The notes: generated by a model from the letters alone, not told the origin. A DNA stretch of 64,000 nucleotides from Bacteroidota bacterium (GCA_030147525.1 JASBVF010000005.1:81101-145100); one strand, 5' to 3'. Positions 23,465-32,574 are shown, numbered from the stretch's first letter. A program made the numbers and translations.

Positions 23465-25969
23465 TCAGATCAGGTAGTCGTTCCGTTCGATATTAAGTTT
23501 CTGCATGCGGGAGTAGAGCGTCTTGTCGTTCATGCCGAGCAGGCTGGCTGCACTGTCTTTTCCGGTGATTTTGCCATTGCTGCGGCGCAGCGCCTCCAGG
23601 ATGTGTTCCCGTTGCATGTCGTCCATGGTTCTGAAAACCGTCTTGGCGCCGCTGTTGGTTTTCTTAAACTGAAAATTGGCATTGAGTTTTTTGCCGGGTG
23701 AAAGAATGACCGCCCGTTCGATCAGGTTTTCGAGTTCCCGCACGTTGCCGGGAAACTCATATTCCTCCAGTTCTTTCAACACGTGGTGCGGAATTTCTTC
23801 GATTTGTTTGCCAAGCTTATGGTTGTATTTTTCGATAAAATGCCGCACCAGCGGCTGAATATCTTCCTTACGTTCCCGGAGCGGGATGTTAAAGATGGGA
23901 AATACATTGAGGCGGTAAAATAAGTCTTCCCGAAACTTGCCGCTGGCAACCCGTTGCTCCAGGTTTCGATTGGTGGCGGCGATCACCCTTACGTCAACTT
24001 TCATGGTTTCGGTGCTGCCGAGCCTTTCGAATTCGCCTTCCTGCAACACCCGGAGCAGTTTTGCCTGAAGGTCGAGGGGTAGTTCGCCGATTTCATCGAG
24101 GAAGATAGTTCCTTTATCCGCCAGCTCGAAGCGGCCGGCCTTGCGTTGGTAAGCGCCGGTGAAAGCGCCTTTTTCGTGGCCAAATAATTCACTTTCGATC
24201 AGGTTTTCCGGCAGAGCGCTGCAGTTGACTTTGATCATGGAGCGGTCGTTGCGCCTGCTCAGGCTATGGATGGCCTTGGCGATGAGCTCCTTGCCGGTAC
24301 CGGTTTCTCCCAGGATTAGTACCGTGGCATTGGTATCAGCGACCTGGCTGACCTGGCGAAGCACTTTTTTATAATTCGGGCTTCGGCTGATGATATTGGT
24401 AGAGCCTTGCTCGACCTGGATTTCTTCTTTGAGGATGACGTTTTCCTCCTCCAGCTGCCGGCGCAGCGTTTCGATTTCACGGAGCCGGTTTTTTAGTTCT
24501 TTCTCCTGAGCTTTCCGCTTTCCGATGTCCCTAAGTACGGTGCTTGAGTATTCCTTTCCTCCAAACTTCATCATTTTTACAATCGACTCTACAAAAATCT
24601 TCTTTCCATTTTTACAGGTTATTTCAAACTCACTGGAAAGCACCTGGCCCGTTTGCAGTTTCTTCCATCCGTTTGTAAAAGCGGAGGTATCGTGCTCCGG
24701 GAAAAAGTCGAGCAGGTTCATCTGTTTGATTTCCTCGGAGCTGTAGCCTGTTTTTTTACTGAAAGTTTCATTGAAAAAATGGAAAGAACCGTCACTGTTC
24801 AACCAGAAGATCATATCGGTCGATTGGTTGATGGTGGCGAAGGAGAGTTTCAGGTCTTCCTCTATTTTTTTCTTTTTACGGAGATCGGAGGCAAAGGCGA
24901 GGTTGTATTCCTCTCCGTTGTAGGTCAGGTAATTAAGGTAAAGCCTGAAAGGTATGATTTCGCCGTACTTGGTTTTACGGACGACCTCCATTTCAATAGC
25001 TCCTTTCATTTTGAGCTGATTCCATCGGTTTTTCCAGCCTTCCTCCGTCAGGCCGGGTTCAATGTCCATCAGGCGCATGCTATGCAATTCGGCAGCAGTG
25101 TAGCCCAGTTTTTCACAAAAGGATTTATTGGCATAAATGAACCGGCCGTCCGGTTGCAGCCAGTAAATCAGCTGGGTGGTGTTGTCAACGCAATACTGGG
25201 TCAGATAGAGTTCTTCGGTTCTTGCAACGATGTTGGAAAGGTCTTGCAGAGTTCCACATATTTTGTGGGTTTTATTATGTTGATGGACGGGTTTTGCAAC
25301 CAGGTTCATCCGGGTTGTAATATTTTCTTTATCGGTTTTCACGGCGAGTTCCATTTCGAAAGGTGCGCCGGTTTTGATGGCTTTTTCGAGGCGGGATTGC
25401 AGCATTTTTAACTCTTCCGGGTAAAGTTTATCCTGAAGAATGTTGAGTGCCTGTTGCCGGTCGAGTGCTTTTAATTCCGGCAGGCCTGTCAGTTCCGAGA
25501 GGCCGTGAGAGATGATGACTTCATTATGGAGCAGGTCCCATTCCCAGCTTCCGGTTCGGGAAATATTTTCGGTGAGTTTGAGCAGATCGTGGTAGCGGTC
25601 GGCGGAGAGTAGATTCTCGATGATGCCGCAGCAGAATTTTTCATCTCCCAATTCAAGTAGTATTCCCCGCATCCTGATCGGAAAAATATTGCCTTTGGCA
25701 GTCATGTACTCCGTGTTGATATTGACCTGCCGGTCAGTAATCAGACTTTGCCAGAGTTTACGCCATTCGAAGAGGTTGATGTGCGGGTTAATCTGAAAGA
25801 TGGTTTTTCGCTCAAGGTCTGAACGGGCATAGCTCAGCTCTTTTGCAAAATAGGAGTTGATGCCAAGGATATTGCCCTCCTTGTCGAGCCACATAACCCC
25901 TTGCTGTACTATTTCAGAAGCATTGAGGTAAATGGATAATTCTTTTTGGTGAACAGGTGTATCCGGCAT
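23465..25969 (-). CDS. Multi-PAS sigma54-dependent transcriptional activator
   Basis: An 834-residue regulator. The first 480 residues hold about four PAS-type sensor domains (about 10-120, 125-245, 255-365 and 375-485), followed by a coiled-coil (485-520) and an AAA+ sigma54-interaction domain with Walker A GETGTGKE (554-561), the sigma54-contacting GAFTGA loop (601-606) and Walker B IFLDEIGE (622-629). A Fis-type helix-turn-helix lies at about 795-832. No receiver domain is present, so the signal enters through PAS domains (ligand, redox or a partner kinase). It is divergent from the ECF sigma gene; direct repeats in the shared spacer (26048-26080) are candidate binding sites. Confidence 0.93.
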   Translation of the reverse strand: MPDTPVHQKELSIYLNASEIVQQGVMWLDKEGNILGINSYFAKELSYARSDLERKTIFQINPHINLFEWRKLWQSLITDRQVNINTEYMTAKGNIFPIRMRGILLELGDEKFCCGIIENLLSADRYHDLLKLTENISRTGSWEWDLLHNEVIISHGLSELTGLPELKALDRQQALNILQDKLYPEELKMLQSRLEKAIKTGAPFEMELAVKTDKENITTRMNLVAKPVHQHNKTHKICGTLQDLSNIVARTEELYLTQYCVDNTTQLIYWLQPDGRFIYANKSFCEKLGYTAAELHSMRLMDIEPGLTEEGWKNRWNQLKMKGAIEMEVVRKTKYGEIIPFRLYLNYLTYNGEEYNLAFASDLRKKKKIEEDLKLSFATINQSTDMIFWLNSDGSFHFFNETFSKKTGYSSEEIKQMNLLDFFPEHDTSAFTNGWKKLQTGQVLSSEFEITCKNGKKIFVESIVKMMKFGGKEYSSTVLRDIGKRKAQEKELKNRLREIETLRRQLEEENVILKEEIQVEQGSTNIISRSPNYKKVLRQVSQVADTNATVLILGETGTGKELIAKAIHSLSRRNDRSMIKVNCSALPENLIESELFGHEKGAFTGAYQRKAGRFELADKGTIFLDEIGELPLDLQAKLLRVLQEGEFERLGSTETMKVDVRVIAATNRNLEQRVASGKFREDLFYRLNVFPIFNIPLRERKEDIQPLVRHFIEKYNHKLGKQIEEIPHHVLKELEEYEFPGNVRELENLIERAVILSPGKKLNANFQFKKTNSGAKTVFRTMDDMQREHILEALRRSNGKITGKDSAASLLGMNDKTLYSRMQKLNIERNDYLI

Positions 25970-26047
25970 GTTAATCAGGTTGAAAACGGATAGTTCAAGT
26001 TTTTAAATAACCCTTAATCAGTAAAGGTAGTCAAACTTTCCATGCTT

Positions 26048-26080
26048 TCTTATATTTCAGACAAAATCTTATATTTCAGA
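26048..26080. promoter_or_regulatory. 14-bp direct repeat, candidate activator site
   Basis: TCTTATATTTCAGA occurs twice, perfectly, at 26048-26061 and 26067-26080 (19-bp period), in the 288-bp spacer between the sigma54 activator and the ECF sigma gene. The position, 55-87 bp before a TTGGCACG element, suits an enhancer site for the activator. Confidence 0.5.
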
Positions 26081-26134
26081 TAATAAGCATCAAACAAAGC
26101 AACATAAAAACCTGATAATCAATAGATTAAAAAG

Positions 26135-26151
26135 TTGGCACGGTATTTTAA
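26135..26151 (+). promoter_or_regulatory. Possible sigma54-type promoter of the ECF sigma gene
   Basis: TTGGCACG (26135-26142) is a perfect -24 element; after 4 bp comes TTTAA, a poor match to the -12 TTGCA. It points at the ATG at 26258. The weak -12 keeps confidence low. Confidence 0.4.
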
Positions 26152-26257
26152 TAGTATTAAGTGAAAATAAACTATTTCCGGCACGAAACTAAGCCTCAAA
26201 CCGTTACCTGAACCTATCCGCCGGAGATTCATTTGATAACTTTTTAAAAATCCGATT

Positions 26258-26782
26258 ATGACAACGCTCGAATTCAACCGCCGGTGCGACCGGCTGGAAG
26301 GTCTCTTATTTGCCTTTGCCATGAAACTTACCACTAACCGCGAAGATGCGAAAGATCTTTTTCAGGAAACAATCATGCGTGCATTTGCGAACAAGCACCG
26401 ATTTACCATGGGCACCAACTTCAAAGCCTGGATTACTACGATCATGCGCAACTGCTTTATCAACGAATACCGCAAGCGCCGTACTCGCAACAAAGTGGAA
26501 CAGCCACTGGAAGAGAACACAGAATTTATCGTGAAAAAGTCTGTGAAAAATGACGGGCCTTCCCACATCATGATGAACGAACTTCGCACTATGCTTGATA
26601 ATCTTGGCGATGCTCACCGTGTGCCATTTGAAATGTTTTTTAACGGCTTCGAATACCAGGAAATTTCTGAAAAACTGGACTTGCCGATGGGTACCGTCAA
26701 GAGCCGTATTTTTTTCGCAAGAAAGAAGCTGAAAGATATGATCTGGTATCAGTACGGAAAGGAACACTTCCGTCGTGCCTGA
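26258..26782 (+). CDS. ECF RNA polymerase sigma factor
   Basis: A 174-residue group-4 sigma factor. Region 2 (about 10-75) includes AKDLFQETIMRAFANKHRF and FKAWITTIMRNCFINEYRK; region 4 (about 110-165) has the helix-turn-helix YQEISEKLDLPMGTVKSRIFFARKKLK. No anti-sigma gene is adjacent, so control is probably transcriptional or by a distant partner. It is the only alternative sigma gene in the window and the natural candidate to read the ten GAAC-N16-CGTT promoters nearby, but nothing in the sequence proves this pairing; its own upstream region lacks that motif. It is followed by two stem-loops. Confidence 0.93.
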   Translation: MTTLEFNRRCDRLEGLLFAFAMKLTTNREDAKDLFQETIMRAFANKHRFTMGTNFKAWITTIMRNCFINEYRKRRTRNKVEQPLEENTEFIVKKSVKNDGPSHIMMNELRTMLDNLGDAHRVPFEMFFNGFEYQEISEKLDLPMGTVKSRIFFARKKLKDMIWYQYGKEHFRRA

Positions 26783-26842
26783 TAATCTTAACTTACTATA
26801 CTGATTCAAAAGACCAAAATTTCCCCTTAAGACACACAGGCA

Positions 26843-26866
26843 ACAGGCGCCACTGACGGCGCCTGT
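26843..26866 (+). other. Stem-loop in the 3' region of the ECF sigma gene
   Basis: A 9-bp perfect stem (ACAGGCGCC / GGCGCCTGT, 6-base loop) without a T-run, 60 bp after the sigma factor stop. It could stabilise the mRNA end or be part of a small RNA with the terminator downstream. Confidence 0.5.
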
Positions 26867-26929
26867 ACTACGCCTTCTTCCACACACACTGTATGATCCA
26901 AGCAATAGAATCCAATTAAAAGCAGTCAG

Positions 26930-26962
26930 ATGGGCGCAAATTTATTTTGCGCCTTTTTTTTG
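26930..26962 (+). terminator. Intrinsic terminator downstream of the ECF sigma gene
   Basis: GGCGCAAA (26933-26940) and TTTGCGCC (26946-26953) form an 8-bp stem followed by eight T. Confidence 0.85.
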
Positions 26963-27000
26963 TCTGCTTCCGAATTTTCGGGTAGGAGGATATAAAGTAA

Positions 27001-27054
27001 CAGCTGCCATGCATGCGCAGGCAGCTGTCTGAATTAACCCCAAAAAAACCAAAT
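27001..27054 (+). other. Orphan hairpin plus AACCCCAAAAAAACCAAAT element
   Basis: A CAGCTGCC/GGCAGCTG stem-loop is followed by TTAACCCCAAAAAAACC. Nearly the same arrangement is found at 47048-47098. No gene follows on this strand, so it may be a relic leader, an attenuator or a small RNA. The rest of the spacer 26963-27234 shows nothing I can name. Confidence 0.45.
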
Positions 27055-27234
27055 GATTGTTTTTAATATCCTGTCAGGTATCTTTAGTCAGATCCTGTAT
27101 TGATCTTCGATTTTTTGTCAAAAAAAAAGTGCCGGTTATTTTTCCTGCACTCTTATTTCTATTGCAAAACTATGACCAATATCTCCTCTCCGGGATGCCA
27201 GATGGGACAAGGAAGAGCACTATCGGGAGAATTT

Positions 27235-28299
27235 TCATTGTTCCTCTTCCTGTACGTCCCGGGCCCGGTTCATTGCTCCCGATTTTTTGTTCCGGATTAT
27301 TTTTAAATAGTCAACCGGGTAAACGCCGTACCGCTCCTGGAAACGGCGGGCAAAGTAGCTGGCATTATCATAACCCACCGCCGAGGCTACGTAACGAACC
27401 GTCGGATTGCCTTGTGAAAGCATCTCTCTGGCCGCTTTCAGGCGCTCTTCCCGCAGAAATTCATTGATCGTTTTGCCGAAGGCCAGTTTGAATCCCCGCT
27501 TCAGTTTTTGCTGGTTCAGGCCCACTTTTCTGGAAAGTGTCTCGATAGTTGGCGCATTCTTCAGGTCATTCAGTAGAATTGCCCTGACTTCGTTGAGCAA
27601 CTCGAGGTTGTCGGCTTGCGGCTCTTCGGCTGCGGGCAAGTCGTCGATTTCGGATTTCCATTCTTCCAGTTGGAGGGAGAATAGTTCCAGTATTTTTGAT
27701 TTGGCAAAGGAGGACCGGGTCAGACCCTTCTTATCATTGTTCAGTATTTCATGCAGAATGTCAATGGCGTCAGTAGTGCTTTGAGGTGTCTGCGGGATCA
27801 TTTCTATCTGTGTTTTACCGGTCAGCATGGAAGAAAACACCTGTTTTTCCTCTTCCGAAAAGCAGTGCAGATGGTCGATGTACAGTTGCCGTTTGAGATA
27901 CAGCAGCAGCAATAGCGCCGGGGTTTTCCCTTTCAGGGTCAGCTGTTGCTTTACTGCGGGTGGATGGGTGGTGAAAAATGCTTTCGGCCCTTTTAATGTC
28001 AGGGCTTTTTCAAGGCCGGTGTATTCGAACTGAAAGTTGCCTTTGGCAATGTAAAACATCATAAATGGCGAAGGGCTGCTGTCTTCTGTACGCCATTCAC
28101 AATCTTGGTTCAGCTGCCCGTCGAGCAGCATAGCCTGTAGCCCGTCTTCAAAATCATAACCGTACATCATACCCTTGCCAATACTGGCAGGTATTTCAAT
28201 TTTGTATTCCTGACAGTCCTGAATGATAGTCTCATCGAATTGATCTGAGATCGTTTTCAGAAATTGAAGGAGGTTGTAATTTGAGAATTGCTTTTTCAT
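27235..28299 (-). CDS. AraC-family transcriptional regulator
   Basis: A 354-residue regulator. The C-terminal 110 residues carry the two helix-turn-helices of AraC proteins (TIETLSRKVGLNQQKLKRGFKLAFG and RYVASAVGYDNASYFARRFQERYGVYP). The N-terminal 230 residues form an unrecognised sensing part, with beta-rich sequence around 60-110, as in regulators of the PchR type. No signal peptide or membrane segment, so it acts in the cytoplasm. It is divergent from nothing close and its targets are unknown. The next gene upstream on the same strand ends 166 bp away. Confidence 0.9.
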   Translation of the reverse strand: MKKQFSNYNLLQFLKTISDQFDETIIQDCQEYKIEIPASIGKGMMYGYDFEDGLQAMLLDGQLNQDCEWRTEDSSPSPFMMFYIAKGNFQFEYTGLEKALTLKGPKAFFTTHPPAVKQQLTLKGKTPALLLLLYLKRQLYIDHLHCFSEEEKQVFSSMLTGKTQIEMIPQTPQSTTDAIDILHEILNNDKKGLTRSSFAKSKILELFSLQLEEWKSEIDDLPAAEEPQADNLELLNEVRAILLNDLKNAPTIETLSRKVGLNQQKLKRGFKLAFGKTINEFLREERLKAAREMLSQGNPTVRYVASAVGYDNASYFARRFQERYGVYPVDYLKIIRNKKSGAMNRARDVQEEEQ

Positions 28300-28465
28300 T
28301 CAAGGTAAAGTTTATGATTGTGAAAAGTGGAAGAAGGGGATGTATTTTTGAATAAGTACCTATTTAAAAACGGAGTACTGCCATGCAGTACTCCGATGAA
28401 AATATCCGATGGGGTTACAGTTTCACCAAAATAGCATCTGTAACCTCGACTATGACAATAATTCC

Positions 28466-29140
28466 TTATCGCAGCTTTTGCATTTGATAGTCTTTTTCTG
28501 CGATGTCTGTTTTTCTTGATTTTCTAAAAGTCCCGTCTTCCTGCATGAGCAGCACGGTGGTTTTGTATTTCACGCGGGTGTTGTTTTGCCGGATTTTACG
28601 CTGCCGGGTGATGATGTCCAGCCGGGTATCGCCGTTGACATCCTGCAGCCAGCTGTCCTGTTGCAGGCAGCGACGGGCGTTGCAGTCGTAGTAAGCCAGC
28701 GTTTCCAGCTTTTCAAGTTGGCCGCCATTCATGGCGTAGAGGGCAATCTGATTGTTCCAGTCTTCTCCGGGGATGCGCAGCAGGTAGAGCTCTTCCGCCT
28801 CTCCGGGGATGCTGGCTACGGCGTGCGGTTCGGAGCCTTTCAGATAAGTGAGCAAGGCAAGTTTTTCCGGTAAAATATCTTTCAAAGCGGGCGGCACGGG
28901 CTTCCCCTTGTAAAAATAGTTCACATCCGGCGAGGCGGATTTGCTGGAATAGACGTGCAGGTTGCCCACGTTTTTATCTTCAAACAGGGCGATGAATGCC
29001 GCTTGTTCTTCCGTCAGGTTAGCGTAGGAGACCGGGGCGGGGTAAGGTTCGTCTTTGGGAAAATATTCCGATCCATTCTCCTGGGCAGCGAGTTGGAGCG
29101 TGAATATCAGCAGGCATATTTTGATCAGGGTGTATTTCAT
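28466..29140 (-). CDS. Secreted protein of unknown function
   Basis: A 224-residue protein with an N-terminal signal peptide (about residues 1-18 from ATG 29140; a TTG three codons earlier is less likely). It has no membrane segment after that. The central part repeats beta-strand patterns such as LYLLRIPGEDWNNQIALYAMNGG and a CNARRC pair with DVNGDTRLDIITRQRKI, resembling the calcium-binding D-x-N-x-D loops of VCBS/FG-GAP-like proteins. I assign no function. An ECF-type promoter (29173-29200) lies 32 bp upstream, so it probably belongs to the envelope-stress part of the regulon. Confidence 0.78.
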   Translation of the reverse strand: MKYTLIKICLLIFTLQLAAQENGSEYFPKDEPYPAPVSYANLTEEQAAFIALFEDKNVGNLHVYSSKSASPDVNYFYKGKPVPPALKDILPEKLALLTYLKGSEPHAVASIPGEAEELYLLRIPGEDWNNQIALYAMNGGQLEKLETLAYYDCNARRCLQQDSWLQDVNGDTRLDIITRQRKIRQNNTRVKYKTTVLLMQEDGTFRKSRKTDIAEKDYQMQKLR

Positions 29141-29172
29141 TTCAGGCAAATTTTGTTAGATGAATTCTTTCC

Positions 29173-29200
29173 TAAAACGATGATGATGTACCTGTGTTCA
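29173..29200 (-). promoter_or_regulatory. ECF-type promoter, secreted protein gene
   Basis: On the minus strand: TGAACAC (29194-29200), 13 bp, TCGTTTTA (29173-29180). Two bases from consensus, correct spacing. Confidence 0.7.
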
Positions 29201-29251
29201 AACCTGAAAACCCTCGCCCGCCGCCGCTTCCCGGCCCGCAAGGCTCCATTC

Positions 29252-29695
29252 TTACCCGTATATTTTACGAACGAGCGTATTGACGATCAGCGTCAGCAAA
29301 GTCGCACCTGCTGCAAGCAGGTACAGGTGAAGCGCCACGCAAATACCCGTTGCCGAGGACATCAGGATGGTCGCTGAGGTGGTCAGGTATTTTACGGTGT
29401 CTTCTTTACTGCTTTTCAGGATGGTGCCGGCGCCGATAAAGCTGACGCCGACAATGATGGCGTGTATGATCCGGGTCGGATCGACGCCGAGGGCTTCGTC
29501 GTTCAGGTTGTACTCCATGCTGTCGGCGATGTAATACCCCAGCGATAGCAGCAGCGCAGATGCGCCGGCAATGATAATATTGGTGCGAAAACCGGCCGGC
29601 TTGTCGTGTTTTTCTCTTTCAAAACCGATCATTCCGCCCAATGCCATCGCTATCAGTACGTCCAGTAATAACCATAATTGTTGTTCAGTTGTCAT
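29252..29695 (-). CDS. MgtC/SapB-family membrane protein
   Basis: A 147-residue inner membrane protein with four hydrophobic segments. The family signature is clear: MALGGMIGFEREKHDKPAGFRTN near residue 17-40, then ARIIHAI-like GVSFIGAGTILK (about 87-100) and TTSATILMSSATGICVAL. MgtC-type proteins affect magnesium homeostasis and ATP synthase activity in pathogens; in free-living bacteria the role is unclear. It lacks the C-terminal ACT-like domain of longer MgtC, so it is the SapB-like short form. It ends 111 bp before the start of the secreted protein gene on the same strand. Confidence 0.92.
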   Translation of the reverse strand: MTTEQQLWLLLDVLIAMALGGMIGFEREKHDKPAGFRTNIIIAGASALLLSLGYYIADSMEYNLNDEALGVDPTRIIHAIIVGVSFIGAGTILKSSKEDTVKYLTTSATILMSSATGICVALHLYLLAAGATLLTLIVNTLVRKIYG

Positions 29696-29892
29696 GGCGT
29701 TTTCATTAGGTAAGTTTCTAAATTCAACGAAGCTCAGGCGCAGACGTTCACAGCGTTTTTCATGAACATCTCTCTTTTTCCCTTGTTTAAGTTATTGTAT
29801 GTCAAATGTTTAAACATCAATGCAACCCTGCCGGCCCTGACTCCGACCTCACACCGGCGCATTTATTCACCTAAAAAAGACTGTATTTCAAC

Positions 29893-30495
29893 ATGGAAAT
29901 ATTCACCGATATTCAAGAAGTAAAAACTGCAAACACCAAATCCCCGATCCACGATTTAATCTCCGAACGCTGGAGCCCCCGCATGTTTTCCTCCGACGCC
30001 ATCGGCCGGGAGGAAATGAGAACCATGCTGGAAGCGGCCCGCTGGGCAGCTAGCTCGTACAATGAGCAGCCCTGGCGTTTTATCTATGCCTTTAAAGGCA
30101 GCCGGGGCTATGAGAAGATTTACAACTGTCTCGTCGAATTTAACCAAAAATGGACCCGCAACGCCCCCGTGCTCATGCTCACCGTGGTCAAGGAAAACTT
30201 TGAATCCGGCAAAAAGAACGCCCACGCCATGCACGACCTCGGCCTCGCCATGGGTAACTTCACCCTGCAGGCGCAGAGCCTCGGCATCGCCCTGCACCAC
30301 ATGGCCGGCTTCGACGGCGATAAGGCCAGGGATGTGTTCGATATTCCGGAAGGTTTCCGCCCCGCAACGGTGGTCGCCATCGGTTATTACGGTGGAGATG
30401 CTTCCGAACTGCCGGATGACATCGAAAAGTCGGAATACGAAAGACGGGAACGCCTGCCTATCGACGATATCGCTTCTGAGGGAAAGTGGAATTGA
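29893..30495 (+). CDS. Nitroreductase-family flavoprotein
   Basis: A 200-residue nitroreductase-like FMN enzyme. Markers are the N-terminal ISERWSPRMFSSDAIGREE, the flavin-contacting AARWAASSYNEQPWRFIYA (about 51-70), and later GLAMGNFTLQAQSLGIALHHMAGFD and VVAIGYYGG. Such proteins reduce nitro groups, quinones or other electrophiles with NAD(P)H. It has no signal peptide. It is single-gene, followed immediately by a very large word-built hairpin that probably ends its transcript. No stress promoter of the GAAC/CGTT type is seen in front of it. Confidence 0.9.
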   Translation: MEIFTDIQEVKTANTKSPIHDLISERWSPRMFSSDAIGREEMRTMLEAARWAASSYNEQPWRFIYAFKGSRGYEKIYNCLVEFNQKWTRNAPVLMLTVVKENFESGKKNAHAMHDLGLAMGNFTLQAQSLGIALHHMAGFDGDKARDVFDIPEGFRPATVVAIGYYGGDASELPDDIEKSEYERRERLPIDDIASEGKWN

Positions 30496-30706
30496 GGGGA
30501 GTAGGGGAGTAGGCCGGTAGGCGAGTAGGCAAGTAGGCCGGTAAGCCGGTAGGCAAGTAGGCAAGTAGGCGTAAATCCTGATTTCCAGTTGTTTATACCC
30601 AGACATTCTTGCAAATTCTTTTTCTTTTGCACAAGCGAATTACCTACTCGCCTACCGGCCTACTTGCCTACCGGCCTACTTGCCTACCGGCCTACTCGCC
30701 TACTCC
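30493..30706. repeat. Giant hairpin built from 8-bp GTAGGCNN words
   Basis: The left arm (30493-30572) has about nine tandem 8-bp words (GTAGGCCG, GTAGGCGA, GTAGGCAA); the right arm (30642-30706) has eight complementary words (CCTACTTG, CCTACCGG, CCTACTCG). About 65 bp separate the arms. It fills the spacer after the nitroreductase gene and ends just before the stress promoter at 30709. Confidence 0.9.
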
Positions 30707-30708
30707 AT

Positions 30709-30736
30709 TGAACATCCCCCTCCTTGCCCCGTTTTA
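30709..30736 (+). promoter_or_regulatory. ECF-type promoter, BON-domain gene
   Basis: TGAACAT (30709-30715), 13 bp, CCGTTTTA (30729-30736): an exact match, giving a leader of about 225 bases. A weaker second copy (TGAACAC-N13-ATGTATTA) is at 30755-30782. Confidence 0.78.
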
Positions 30737-30968
30737 GACCTGTAAGTAACCTCTTGAACACCACCGGGCGCCGGATGTATTAAGGCACGTTCATCAACAA
30801 GTCATCCGGCTTTCCTTATACTGCAAAATCTTGTTCAGCACGTGCCATCCAACATTTTTTAATAAAAACATACGCCCGGATTGATACCGTTGCAGCGCTT
30901 GCTGTCTTCCCTTGTGTATGACCACATCCGGGGCCTGTATCGATTTTTTAACCAAAAAAACTTAAGTA

Positions 30969-32486
30969 ATGAAACGTTTTACCTTTTTCACTAAATCCCT
31001 CCTGATCGCCCTGTTTTGCTGGCTTGCCATTCCGGCTTTTGCGCAGCGAAACACTGTGACCGATGAAAACATCACCACCAGGGTCTCTACGGAGCTGACC
31101 TGGCAAATGGATGTTCCCGGCGATGATATTGACGTGACCACGAAAGACGGTATCGTCATGCTCGATGGTTCGGTGGACAACCTGCTGGCCAAAGAACGGG
31201 CGGCCAACGTCGCCGGCGCCGTGCGTGGCGTGCGTGGCGTAGTCAATAAAATTAAAGTGGACCCGCCTTTCGTTCCCGACCTTCAGCTGGCTGAAAGCGT
31301 AGAGCAGGCATTGCTCGACGACCCCGCTGCCGATTCCTATGAAATCAAAACCAGCGCCAACCTGGGTACGGTAACACTGACTGGCACGGTAGAATCCTGG
31401 ACGGAAAAAGAACTGGCCGGACACGTAGCCAAAAGCGTGAAGGGTGTTAAAGACATCCAAAACAGCATCGAGGTGAAAACCCGAACCAACCGCCCCGATA
31501 ATGAAATCAAACGGGAAGTTACCCAGGCCATTAACAACGACATTCGCCTCTATCCTCGTTCGATTGATGTAAATGTTAAAAATGGTAAAGTATCCCTCAG
31601 CGGTACCGTGGGTAGTCTCAACGATCTGCACCTTGCCAAAAGCTATGCCTGGACAACCGGCGTATCGAAGGTGGACATCGAAGCCCTGAAAATTGAAAAC
31701 TGGGCTGACAATGTCAACCTCAGAAACAAAACCTATGCGTTCCGCTCCGACGATGAAATCAAAAAGGCCGTGGAAGATGCTTTCCTCCACGACCCCCGTG
31801 TACTGTCTTTCAACCCCAACGTCTCCGTTAACAATGGCGTCGTAACCCTGAGCGGGATCGTCAACAACCTCAGAGCCAAACGGGCTGCCGAGTCCGACGC
31901 CCAGAACATGGTGGGTGTTTTATTGGTAAAAAATAACCTCAAAGTGCGTCCCGACAACGTACCATCCGACAGCGATCTGATTGCAAGGGTGGAAAATGCG
32001 CTGGGCCGCAACGCCGAAGTCGATCGCTACGATATTAACGTCGCTGCCTGGAAAGGTAAAGTATACCTGAACGGGATCGTCGATTCTTACTATGAAATGT
32101 ATCGTGCCGAAGACGTGGCGTCCAATGTGAAAGGTGTGAAGGAAGTGGTGAACAACCTCAACCTTTACAATAATCAAAACTATGACCACTTTTACCCGTA
32201 CGGGGTGTATAACTACTACTACCCTACCCCGTATTCCACGCCCGGCGGTTATTACAACTTCCCGCTGACGGACACGCAAATCAAACAAAACATCGAAGAC
32301 GAACTCTGGTGGTCGCCCTTTGTGAACGAGTACCAGGTCAGCGTGGATGTAACCGGCGGTGTCGCTACCCTTACCGGCGACATTGACTCCTGGCGTGAAC
32401 GGAACGCAGCCATCGAAAATGCCTACGAAGGCGGCGCCCACACGGTCGTCGACAAACTGATGATCGACACCGGCTCCTCTAACTAA
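30969..32486 (+). CDS. Periplasmic protein with six BON domains
   Basis: A 505-residue secreted protein: signal peptide (1-25), then six consecutive BON domains of about 68 residues (about 30-100, 105-172, 180-250, 255-325, 330-400 and 430-498), each with the V-x-V-x-x-G-x-V-x-L-x-G-x-V core. A Tyr-rich linker (YPYGVYNYYYPTPYSTPGGYY) separates domains five and six. BON domains bind phospholipid membranes; OsmY, with two, is an osmotically induced periplasmic chaperone. Six is unusually many. It is driven by an exact stress promoter and ends in a stem-loop terminator. Confidence 0.92.
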   Translation: MKRFTFFTKSLLIALFCWLAIPAFAQRNTVTDENITTRVSTELTWQMDVPGDDIDVTTKDGIVMLDGSVDNLLAKERAANVAGAVRGVRGVVNKIKVDPPFVPDLQLAESVEQALLDDPAADSYEIKTSANLGTVTLTGTVESWTEKELAGHVAKSVKGVKDIQNSIEVKTRTNRPDNEIKREVTQAINNDIRLYPRSIDVNVKNGKVSLSGTVGSLNDLHLAKSYAWTTGVSKVDIEALKIENWADNVNLRNKTYAFRSDDEIKKAVEDAFLHDPRVLSFNPNVSVNNGVVTLSGIVNNLRAKRAAESDAQNMVGVLLVKNNLKVRPDNVPSDSDLIARVENALGRNAEVDRYDINVAAWKGKVYLNGIVDSYYEMYRAEDVASNVKGVKEVVNNLNLYNNQNYDHFYPYGVYNYYYPTPYSTPGGYYNFPLTDTQIKQNIEDELWWSPFVNEYQVSVDVTGGVATLTGDIDSWRERNAAIENAYEGGAHTVVDKLMIDTGSSN

Positions 32487-32540
32487 ATGCAGCTGCCGCT
32501 CAGGCATTCCGCACCCCAATACCTGATACTTTAACCTGAC

Positions 32541-32574
32541 GACACAGCCCTTTCGGGGCCGTGTTGTTTTTTAA
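32541..32574 (+). terminator. Terminator of the BON-domain gene
   Basis: ACACAGCCC and GGGCCGTGT form an imperfect stem, followed by TTGTTTTTT. Confidence 0.75.
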
